Origin: Actinomycetota bacterium
GTDB lineage: Bacteria; Actinomycetota; Geothermincolia; Fen-727; Anoxymicrobiaceae
Direction of reading: 5' to 3'
Length of the DNA stretch: 11,662 bases
Assembly: GCA_016649525.1 (NCBI GenBank)
Contig: JAENXM010000036.1
Span: 1 to 11,662, forward strand
The translations under genes and the position numbers were made by a program. Each line of letters opens with the position of its first letter. The first letter of the stretch is position 1. The notes below the pieces were generated by a model. The model saw only the letters and a program-made list of their open reading frames with translations. It had not been told where the DNA came from and searched no databases. This document shows, in pieces, positions 6,611 through 11,662 of the stretch.

Positions 6611-6907
6611 ATGAAACTGGTAAACAGCGGAGATGGGTTCCGGCTCGGGATAATAGCTTCCGGCGATACGGCGGTTGGCATCGTTGCGAGCGGCAGGATA
6701 GCGATAGGTCTGGTGGCATCGGGCGCCGTGGCCGTGGGTCTCATCACCGCAGGGGCGGTCTCGATCGGGATTATTAGAGCGGCCGGCGCGATTTCTATTG
6801 GTCTGAAGAGCAGGGGCGCCATCGCATTCGGCAGAGACGTGCGGGCCGCCATCGCCGTTGGGAAAAACGCGAAGGGCGCACTTTCGTATTCCTGGGGGAA
6901 AAGCTAA
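6611..6907 (+). CDS. Small glycine-pentad repeat protein, probably a beta-solenoid
   Basis: ATG at 6611 follows GAGGT by 4 nt. Of the 98 residues, about 80 (roughly 13-93) form tandem five-residue units of the form x-G-x-[IVL]-[AS], often pairing into ten-residue blocks such as SGRIAIGLVA and SGAVAVGLIT. One extra residue interrupts the register near IIRAAGA. Regular five-residue repeats with small and branched hydrophobic residues suggest a quadrilateral beta-solenoid like pentapeptide-repeat proteins, though the A[DN]Lxx consensus is absent. It has no signal peptide and no charged catalytic residues. The glycine and valine richness could also suggest a membrane-associated glycine-zipper assembly. 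Repeats of this type occur in many uncharacterised bacterial proteins; I know of no assigned function. It stands alone, divergent from the ferredoxin cluster and convergent to the substrate-binding protein gene. Confidence 0.78.
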   Translation: MKLVNSGDGFRLGIIASGDTAVGIVASGRIAIGLVASGAVAVGLITAGAVSIGIIRAAGAISIGLKSRGAIAFGRDVRAAIAVGKNAKGALSYSWGKS

Positions 6908-6962
6908 TAGATCAGATGTGAGACAGGATATTTGAGAAGAACTCCTTCGTGCGGGGGTACGC

Positions 6963-7082
6963 ATGGCCAATACGGCGCCTATCACCGACTGGAGTGAGAG
7001 CCTACCGACGCCGAATATCAGGGAAGTGGTTGCCCTCGGGATTCCCCACGACTCTATCTGGGGTCCTTACGTGGAATTTTAA
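6963..7082 (+). CDS. Possible 39-residue small protein, unrecognised
   Basis: ATG at 6963 is preceded by GGGGG about 5 nt upstream and opens a 39-residue frame ending at TAA 7080-7082. The product begins MANTAPITDWSESLPTPN and ends DSIWGPYVEF. Its mixed acidic, hydrophobic and tryptophan-bearing make-up looks more like a real protein than the neighbouring frames, which are rich in arginine and serine. No family is recognised. The same reading phase continues past the stop without interruption to TGA at 7194-7196 and includes a CKACVLQC group, so this might be the front of a gene broken by a nonsense change. Chance occurrence is quite possible. Confidence 0.25.
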   Translation: MANTAPITDWSESLPTPNIREVVALGIPHDSIWGPYVEF

Positions 7083-7138
7083 CTTTTCCCCTCGCCTTTA
7101 CGGATGCGGCGTTTCAGACTGTTTCCCTTTACGTGCAA

Positions 7139-7162
7139 GGCCTGCGTGCTCCAATGCAGGCC
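7139..7162. repeat. Inverted repeat / hairpin, GGCCTGC arms
   Basis: GGCCTGC (7139-7145) and GCAGGCC (7156-7162) are perfect complements. The stem can extend by a G-T and a T-A pair to leave a six-base loop, GCTCCA. It lies about 43 nt past the stop of the substrate-binding protein gene on the minus strand. Neither strand has a T-run after it, so it is not a canonical intrinsic terminator. It may stabilise or end messages from either side, or be coincidental. Confidence 0.45.
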
Positions 7163-7204
7163 CAAAGACGAACATCTTATACGTACTATTATCTGAGCGA
7201 GATA

Positions 7205-7999
7205 CTAAGTCGTCTTCTTAATCCCAAACCACTTCTTGTAGATGTTATTATAAGTCCCGTCTTCCTTGATCCGCTTGAGAGCATCGTTTATAGCAAGGCG
7301 CAGCCGATTGTTTCCCTTTTTAACACCGATGCCGTACTTCTCCTGGGTTATTATCTTCTTGATGACCTCCGTCTTGCCCCTCGTCTTGCTGAAGTAAGCA
7401 TTGACTGGATAGTCGTTGACGATGGCATCGATTTCTCCCAGTTCCAGGTTCTCGAACGCGCGCAGGATGTTATCGAACTTGCGGATCTCCTTCAGGCCGG
7501 ACATCTTTTCGGCAGTCATCTGGCCCGGGGTGTCTAACCACACCCCGACAACCTTGTCCTCGAGGTCATCTTCGCTATTGATAGGGGATCCAGTCTTCAC
7601 GGCGATAGACTGGTCGGCATCGATGTATGGGTCGGAGAAGGATATCTCCTTTGAGTGCTCAGGAGTGATTAGCATGGCGGACATGATGATGTCGTACTTA
7701 TCGGACTGCAGGCCTGGTATAATTTCGTCCCAGCGGGTCCGTATAATGTCAAGCTCTAACCCCAGGCGCTTCGTCAACTCTGTTGCTAAGTCAACGTCAA
7801 ACCCGACAACCTTATCCCCCTCTATGCTTTCAAAGGGCGGATAGAAGGTATCGCTTCCCATCATCAATATACCCGGCTCGAGGGTGGTAACCTTGGCCTC
7901 GGTCGCTTTATTCTCGCCGCAGCCAACGGTCAGCGAAGCCAACACCAGCGCAGCCACGATCATGAGAGTCAATGCCGTCAACCTGCGTCTCCCTCTCAT
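7205..7999 (-). CDS. Amino-acid-type ABC transporter substrate-binding lipoprotein (family 3)
   Basis: The 264-residue protein has a basic N-terminus, a hydrophobic segment (about 8-22) and the lipobox LTVGC with Cys27, so it should be anchored outside the cytoplasmic membrane. The mature part shows the family 3 order: GSDTFYPPFESIEGDKVVGFDVDLATELTKRLG, then YDIIMSAMLITPEHSKEISFSDPYI, then VVGVWLDTPGQ, and a C-terminus YGIGVKKGNNRLRLAINDALKRIKEDGTYNNIYKKWFG. This family captures polar amino acids or similar small solutes for an ABC importer; the ligand cannot be read from sequence. AAAAGGAG 5 nt before the ATG makes the start firm. No permease or ATPase gene lies beside it, so it must borrow a distant transporter or act as a sensor. 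A near-consensus promoter lies upstream. Confidence 0.93.
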   Translation of the reverse strand: MRGRRRLTALTLMIVAALVLASLTVGCGENKATEAKVTTLEPGILMMGSDTFYPPFESIEGDKVVGFDVDLATELTKRLGLELDIIRTRWDEIIPGLQSDKYDIIMSAMLITPEHSKEISFSDPYIDADQSIAVKTGSPINSEDDLEDKVVGVWLDTPGQMTAEKMSGLKEIRKFDNILRAFENLELGEIDAIVNDYPVNAYFSKTRGKTEVIKKIITQEKYGIGVKKGNNRLRLAINDALKRIKEDGTYNNIYKKWFGIKKTT

Positions 8000-8043
8000 G
8001 CCTACTCCTTTTCTTCCAAACAGGCCCAGCGCAGATTAAAAAA

Positions 8044-8072
8044 ATTATATATGGGTTAAAAAGTTAAGACAA
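8044..8072 (-). promoter_or_regulatory. Near-consensus sigma70 promoter of the substrate-binding protein gene
   Basis: On the minus strand TTGTCT (8067-8072) is followed after exactly 17 nt by perfect TATAAT (8044-8049). The surroundings are AT-rich, unlike the rest of the window. Transcription should start near 8037, giving an approximately 38-nt leader with AAAAGGAG before ATG 7999. This is the strongest promoter match seen here. No operator repeat is obvious inside it. Confidence 0.7.
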
Positions 8073-8102
8073 ACAACGGGCAAACTCACTCCTTACGCTC
8101 AT

Positions 8103-8843
8103 CTAACCGAACTCGGCGCACGCGTCCGGGTTGAACGGGTTCAGCCTGACCGCCAGGGAAAAAAGATAAGGATAACTCTTCTCCAGGTGCCTCATGTACA
8201 GGAGCCATTCCCGCACGATCAGGTTGTACGCCCTCCCCAGGTCACCCGAAAGGTGCGCGTAATCGGCGTCCGACAGCCCCGAAAGGTCGGCCCTGCTGTC
8301 AAGCTCTTCGGCGAGGTGGAAGACGGCCCAGAGAAGGTCCGTGAAAGTCTCGCGCTCCAGGAGAAGGGGATTCTCCAGCAGCCGGACCATGAAATCCCTT
8401 TTAGCGACCAGCAAACTCCTTACTCTCTCAAGATCCAACTGCCTACTTTCGACACTGAATTCCTGCGCCCCAAGAGCTTCGCTCATCCGCTTATAATCGC
8501 TGTCCGTCCATTTGCCGCTGATCGAGAACAGCTCTTTTCTCTCCTCCGACCCTCTAGCCACGGTGCAAATCGACCTTAAAAGCCCCGTTCCCACCTCACT
8601 GAAGAACGCTCCGATGACCATGTTCATCTTCTCGAGAGTCACCCTTTTGTCCCTTTCGTCGAGCAGGCCGGCGACGATCAGGGTCACAAAGAGTACTTCG
8701 AGCGGGAGGAAGGCTATGTCGCCCAGCATGTAGATGAATATGTGGTGTGGATCTCTGAACACAGCATAGTGTATGAGGTAGAGTGTCGCCGATAATACAA
8801 CGAACGCAACCCCGAGTAATAGATACCAGTTTCTCCTTTTCAT
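8103..8843 (-). CDS. Two-helix membrane protein with a helical cytoplasmic domain, function unknown
   Basis: A 246-residue protein starting at ATG 8843, chosen because GGAAGGAGA sits about 7 nt upstream and the product begins MKRRNWYLLLG, basic then hydrophobic. The frame extends to ATG 8888, but that would add 15 hydrophilic residues without a ribosome binding site. Two membrane segments (about 5-25 and 36-59) enclose a short loop with HYAVFRDPHHIFIYMLGD. The remainder is charged and predicted helical (LLDERDKRVTLEKMNMVIGAFFSEVG onward), so probably cytoplasmic. A stretch rich in hydrophobics and acidic residues (FTDLLWAVFHLAEELDSR) may be a protein interface. I associate this layout with conserved uncharacterised membrane proteins and can assign no activity. 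It lies upstream of the substrate-binding gene on the same strand, but that gene has its own promoter, so no functional link is shown. Confidence 0.85.
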   Translation of the reverse strand: MKRRNWYLLLGVAFVVLSATLYLIHYAVFRDPHHIFIYMLGDIAFLPLEVLFVTLIVAGLLDERDKRVTLEKMNMVIGAFFSEVGTGLLRSICTVARGSEERKELFSISGKWTDSDYKRMSEALGAQEFSVESRQLDLERVRSLLVAKRDFMVRLLENPLLLERETFTDLLWAVFHLAEELDSRADLSGLSDADYAHLSGDLGRAYNLIVREWLLYMRHLEKSYPYLFSLAVRLNPFNPDACAEFG

Positions 8844-8962
8844 CTTGAAATCTCCTTCCTTATCACCGCGTTGAACGCATTCATGCATTTATAATATGGA
8901 TATTTAGACACTTCGGAAAGCGGTAGGGGCATGAAAGCAGTTATAATCCTTGACGGTGTCGT

Positions 8963-8988
8963 CTTAGATAAGATTGACATATCCTAAG
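8963..8988 (+). promoter_or_regulatory. Imperfect inverted repeat just upstream of the FMN reductase gene
   Basis: CTTAGATA (8963-8970) and TATCCTAAG (8980-8988) are inverted copies with one unpaired C and a nine-base centre. The repeat lies 5 nt before the GGAGGTG ribosome binding site of the gene at 9006. It could be an operator for a dimeric regulator or a hairpin in the message leader that affects translation. A TATAAT at 8942-8947 could be the -10 and would place the repeat in the leader, but no good -35 accompanies it. Confidence 0.35.
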
Positions 8989-9005
8989 ATAACGGAGGTG
9001 ACAAG

Positions 9006-9572
9006 GTGAAAAAGGTACTATTGCTGTCCGCCAGCCCTCGAAAGAAGGGCAACACGGCTCAGCTGCTAGCTGAATGCGCCGGTGTTATCGAGGAGAACGG
9101 CGTGGAGACAGAGGTCGTGTCGCTCGCCGGGAAAAAGATCCTCTCCTGCATCGCCTGCGGGAAGTGCTTGACCCTGGGCGAGTGCTCACAGGACGACGGC
9201 CTGAACGAGATCATCGAGAAATTGAAAAGCGCGCAGGGTTTCATCGTAGGCACGCCGGTCTACTTCGGAACGGCCCGCGGCGCCCTCATGTCGGCCCTGC
9301 AGAGGATCGGCATGGTCTCAAAGAGCAGCAACGACTTCCTTTCGAGGAAGGTGGGCGGGCCCGTGGTAGTCGCCAGGCGCGGCGGCCATACGGCGACCAT
9401 CCAGGAGACGCTCATGTTCTACCTGATCAACGACATGATCATTGCCGGCTCGACCTACTGGAACATGGTGTTCGGACGGGAAGCCGGAGAGGTTTGGGAC
9501 GACCAGGAGGGGATCGATACCGTCCGCAGGTTTGCGCAGAACGTAGCCTGGCTGGTGGACAGACTATACTGA
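9006..9572 (+). CDS. NADPH-dependent FMN reductase / iron-sulfur flavoprotein-like protein
   Basis: A 188-residue flavodoxin-fold protein. The N-terminal SASPRKKGNTAQLL (8-21) is the FMN phosphate-binding loop, and GTPVYFGTARGALMSALQRIG (78-98) is the second flavin-contact segment of this family. Cysteines in CIACGKCLTLGEC (CX2CX2CX5C, about 48-60) match the compact motif that binds a 4Fe-4S cluster in iron-sulfur flavoproteins (Isf), which shuttle electrons from ferredoxin and can reduce O2 or peroxide in anaerobes. Many relatives keep the cysteines without proven clusters. The start is a GTG with GGAGGTG about 6 nt upstream. It is preceded by an inverted repeat (8963-8988), diverges from the membrane-protein gene, and overlaps the convergent fucosidase gene by 9 bp. 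The physiological partner is not visible; the two ferredoxin-type proteins in this window are possible donors. Confidence 0.88.
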   Translation: MKKVLLLSASPRKKGNTAQLLAECAGVIEENGVETEVVSLAGKKILSCIACGKCLTLGECSQDDGLNEIIEKLKSAQGFIVGTPVYFGTARGALMSALQRIGMVSKSSNDFLSRKVGGPVVVARRGGHTATIQETLMFYLINDMIIAGSTYWNMVFGREAGEVWDDQEGIDTVRRFAQNVAWLVDRLY

Positions 9573-11018
9573 CGGCTGCGGTGTCAGAACGAAAGCATGG
9601 GCCGGGCTTTCCGGCAGGGGGCCGGGTAGCAATATCCTGAGGTCGTGGCCGTCCTGCTCCCAGCTCAACTCGCCCGCATGACCCAGCAGGCGGACCGATG
9701 AGCCCGGGGCGGCCTCCAGTGACCTGACCGTAACTGCTCCACCCTCCGGTGTACCGAGCAGGATTACATAAAGGGACCCATCCTTCCCGGTGAACCTGAC
9801 GCCGATGCCCTCCCGGGTCCCGCCCTCCGCTTTCAGCCAGGGCCGGGTTTCGAAGATCGCATCCCCGTTAACATCGAGCCAGGCACCAAGGCCGAGGAGG
9901 CGCTCCCTCTGGATCTCCGGAATAGTCCCGCCCAGCATCGGGCCCACGTTTAGAAGCAGGTTCCCGTTCTTGCTGACGATATCGACGAGCAGCCTGACTA
10001 GCTCCGGGACCGTTATGTAGTCTTCGGGAACCTCCTCGCGGTTGTATCCGAAGGACTTGCCCACGCCGCGTACGCACTCCCACTTTTTCTCCCTGATCTC
10101 GTTGAAAGAGGCATACTCCGGCGTGACGTAGTCGCAGTGGGTCATGACCGGCGTCGTCTTGCCGCTTATGAACATACGGCGGCCAATCCGGTTCGCAAGA
10201 TGCCTTCCGATCCAGGACTTGATGAACCACCTGGCGAAATTCGGCGTCACCGCCCACCTGTCATCGACGACCCCATCGGGGAACCTGTTGTAGAAGTACG
10301 CGAACAGGGCGTTCAGGTCGGACCCGGGCGGGTAACCGATATCGCTCCAGAGGACCGAGGGCTCGTAGCGGTCTATCAGCTCGCGCCAGTGGCCTTCCGC
10401 ATACTCGGCATATCCTCTGTCTGCCGGACCGTTGACCAGTAGATCGGCAAAGTCCCTTATCGGCTCAACCGTGAAGGACCAGTCCAGCGCGCTGGAGTAG
10501 TAGAACCCCATGCGCATCCCGCGCTCATTGACAGCGTTCGTGAGTTCCCCGACGACATCCCGGGTGGAATGGTATTCGGGTCTGCGGGGGTTGGGCCTTT
10601 CACTCGGCCAGAGCAGGAAACCGTCGTGGTGCTTGGTCACTAAGACGACGTACCGGGCGCCGACCCCTTTGAACAGGTCGGCCCAGTCACTCGGGTCCCA
10701 CTCTCCAAGTGAGTCATTGAATTCGCGCGCGAAGTCGAAGTAGGGATAACCCCTTCCGTACTTCTCGAAATGGTAACGCTGCACAGGGCTTCCCTCTATG
10801 CGGAGCGAGTTTAGGTACCACTCCGCGTACGGCTGGTTCGCCATCAGAGCCGTCGCCCCTTCTTTCTCGAGTATCTCGATTATGTCGCCCCTGTCCCTGG
10901 GGGCATATGCGGGCACCGACGAGAGCGACCAGTGGATGAATATCCCGAACTTCGCGTCGTGGTACCAGTCCGGGACCGGGTGCTTCTTCACCGAACGTCG
11001 CTTCGGCTCGTATTCCAT
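9564..11018 (-). CDS. GH29-family alpha-L-fucosidase
   Basis: Glycoside hydrolase family 29 enzymes remove alpha-linked L-fucose with a retaining mechanism. Family hallmarks are visible: WYHDAKFGIFIHWSLSSVPAYAP (18-40), FKGVGARYVVLVTKHHDGFLLWPS (116-139), MGFYYSSALDW (170-180), and SVLWSDIGYP (221-230), in which Asp226 is the likely nucleophile. WECVRGVGKSFGYNREE and LLVDIVSKNGNLLLNVGP follow, and then a C-terminal beta-sandwich-like region. The 484-residue length is normal for a catalytic domain plus a small C-terminal domain. No signal peptide is present, so it should act inside the cell on imported oligosaccharides. ATG 11018 has GGAGG 6 nt upstream. No sugar transporter or fucose pathway gene lies beside it. 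It diverges from the crotonase gene, and its 3' end overlaps the FMN reductase gene by 9 bp. Confidence 0.93.
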   Translation of the reverse strand: MEYEPKRRSVKKHPVPDWYHDAKFGIFIHWSLSSVPAYAPRDRGDIIEILEKEGATALMANQPYAEWYLNSLRIEGSPVQRYHFEKYGRGYPYFDFAREFNDSLGEWDPSDWADLFKGVGARYVVLVTKHHDGFLLWPSERPNPRRPEYHSTRDVVGELTNAVNERGMRMGFYYSSALDWSFTVEPIRDFADLLVNGPADRGYAEYAEGHWRELIDRYEPSVLWSDIGYPPGSDLNALFAYFYNRFPDGVVDDRWAVTPNFARWFIKSWIGRHLANRIGRRMFISGKTTPVMTHCDYVTPEYASFNEIREKKWECVRGVGKSFGYNREEVPEDYITVPELVRLLVDIVSKNGNLLLNVGPMLGGTIPEIQRERLLGLGAWLDVNGDAIFETRPWLKAEGGTREGIGVRFTGKDGSLYVILLGTPEGGAVTVRSLEAAPGSSVRLLGHAGELSWEQDGHDLRILLPGPLPESPAHAFVLTPQPSV

Positions 11019-11097
11019 GGCTTGCCTCCGATTATCACAGGCCGGGAGCCGACTTGCCCTTGAACTGCAGCATCATCATTCAGACCCTATCATGACA

Positions 11098-11103
11098 TAT
11101 AAT
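11098..11103 (+). promoter_or_regulatory. Possible -10 element for the enoyl-CoA isomerase/hydratase gene
   Basis: A perfect TATAAT lies in the 137-bp divergent region, about 52 nt before the ATG at 11156. No convincing -35 is found 16-18 nt upstream and no TGn extension precedes it, so the assignment rests on one hexamer. Confidence 0.3.
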
Positions 11104-11155
11104 GTTGTACCGTAGGTCACAGAGACAATCGAGCTTCCGCGGGGGAATGGTGAAC

Positions 11156-11662
11156 ATGTTTGAAAAAAGGACCATCCGGGTCGAGGAATCCGACGGCGTC
11201 GCGACCATGTGCTTCAACAACCCTCCGGTCAATGCGATCGAACGGGACGTACTCGGCGATATAGACGACGCCCTGTCTTACCTGGAAGCAGATAAGGGTG
11301 TGCGCGCTATCGTCTTCACCGGTACAGGGGACTGCCTCTCAGCGGGCATGGACCTCAAGGTTATACCCGGCTACAACCCTGCCGAACAGCGGAAGTTGAT
11401 TGAAACGGTGAACAGCATCGTACTCCGCATCTTCTCCTTCCCCAGGCCGACCGTGGTGGCTGTCAACGGCCACGCCATAGCGGGCGGTTTCATCGTGTTG
11501 ATGGCTTTCGACTACCGGGTCTGCACGAGCTCGCCCTGCCAGTTAGGCCCCACAGAAAGCCGCCTAGGGCTACACTTCCCGATCGCCCCTCTGGAGGTTA
11601 TCAAGTCGGGGCTGGCTCCGCATGTCGTACGGAAACTGATGCTGACCGGGATAACGATAAGC
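11156..11662 (+). CDS. Crotonase-family protein, enoyl-CoA isomerase-like, C-terminus beyond the window
   Basis: The frame is open from ATG 11156 to the edge (169 codons). GGGGGA ends 9 nt before this ATG; the in-frame ATG 11147 and GTG 11150 lie too close to it. Crotonase hallmarks are FNNPPVNAI near the start, CLSAGMDLK (about 60-68, oxyanion hole and CoA pocket), and VNGHAIAGGFIVLMAFDYRVC (about 103-123). The glutamate equivalent to rat hydratase Glu144 is isoleucine here, whereas the equivalent of Glu164 is kept in GPTESRLGL. That pattern, with AGG...DYR, resembles mitochondrial delta3,delta2-enoyl-CoA isomerase more than hydratase. It would reposition double bonds during unsaturated fatty-acid breakdown. 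Other crotonase activities cannot be excluded. It fits thematically with the acyl-CoA synthetase subunit far upstream, but no operon link exists. Confidence 0.85.
   Translation, partial: MFEKRTIRVEESDGVATMCFNNPPVNAIERDVLGDIDDALSYLEADKGVRAIVFTGTGDCLSAGMDLKVIPGYNPAEQRKLIETVNSIVLRIFSFPRPTVVAVNGHAIAGGFIVLMAFDYRVCTSSPCQLGPTESRLGLHFPIAPLEVIKSGLAPHVVRKLMLTGITIS

Larger units (their letters stand above)
6908..7204. other. 297-bp stretch between convergent genes, mostly without a recognisable gene
   Basis: The stretch lies between the ends of the pentad-repeat gene and the substrate-binding protein gene. It holds a short plus-strand reading frame with a plausible ribosome binding site (6963-7082), a second short frame in the same phase (7104-7196), and a GC-rich hairpin (7139-7162). 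No RNA gene or mobile-element end is evident. It could be the decayed remains of a small gene. Confidence 0.5.

Noticed and set aside
6611..6907. DNA tandem repeats resembling a CRISPR or minisatellite array
   Set aside because: The periodicity is at protein level with varied codons; there are no identical DNA repeats or spacers.
6562..6985. Minus-strand frames opposite the pentad-repeat gene
   Set aside because: Repetitive codons on one strand make long open frames on the other; those products are Pro/Thr/Arg-rich and have no start signals.
6949..7221. 90-codon plus-strand frame starting at GTG 6949
   Set aside because: Composition is Arg/Ser/Pro-rich without motifs, it has no good ribosome binding site, and it runs into the end of the convergent gene; the 6963 frame is the better candidate there.
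8844..8888. Upstream ATG 8888 for the membrane protein
   Set aside because: No ribosome binding site, and the added 15 residues are hydrophilic; ATG 8843 has a strong GGAGGAGA-like site ahead of a typical membrane N-terminus.
11019..11040. TGTGATAAT as an extended -10 promoter for the fucosidase gene
   Set aside because: The transcript would start inside or after the GGAGG ribosome binding site, which would destroy it, and there is no matching -35.

Overview
The window is bacterial chromosomal DNA, moderately GC-rich by eye, with tightly packed genes on both strands. Two lipoproteins with clear lipoboxes, Shine-Dalgarno-led starts and sigma70-type promoters support Bacteria. The content suggests an anaerobe or facultative anaerobe that handles acyl-CoAs and moves low-potential electrons: two cysteine-rich ferredoxin-type proteins, an iron-sulfur flavoprotein-like FMN reductase, an NDP-forming acyl-CoA synthetase alpha subunit and an enoyl-CoA isomerase/hydratase. 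The phylum cannot be settled from this sequence alone. No rRNA, tRNA, CRISPR array, transposase or integrase was seen.

Layout. At 1-638 (minus) lies the truncated start of a cysteine-rich 4Fe-4S protein. It diverges from an ADP-forming acyl-CoA synthetase alpha-type gene (758-2194, plus) across a short promoter region. That gene runs 23 bp into the 3' end of a convergent five-gene minus-strand cluster, read from 6540 down to 2172: a two-ferredoxin cysteine-rich protein, a GMC-type flavin oxidoreductase starting 4 nt after it, a membrane-anchored molybdopterin-domain protein, a 68-residue cysteine-rich protein and a seven-bladed YVTN beta-propeller lipoprotein. The first protein of this cluster is a homologue of the truncated 1-638 product, so the window holds two copies of an unusual CxCR + CxxCTCCC + ferredoxin architecture about 5 kb apart.

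From 6611 to 6907 (plus) is a 98-residue protein made almost entirely of five-residue glycine repeats. A 297-bp stretch follows with only tiny reading frames and a hairpin. Next come a minus-strand orphan amino-acid-type ABC substrate-binding lipoprotein with a near-ideal promoter, and a two-helix membrane protein of unknown function (8103-8843, minus). An iron-sulfur flavoprotein-like FMN reductase (9006-9572, plus) overlaps a GH29 alpha-L-fucosidase gene (9564-11018, minus) tail to tail by 9 bp. The window ends inside a crotonase-fold gene (11156 onward, plus) whose active-site pattern looks like a delta3,delta2-enoyl-CoA isomerase.

The most promising candidate for something little described is the 6540-2172 cluster: a cysteine-rich ferredoxin translationally coupled to a flavoprotein dehydrogenase that has its own four-cysteine motif, next to extracytoplasmic molybdopterin and propeller proteins. 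The pentad-repeat protein is second. Both readings are inferences from motifs and gene order.
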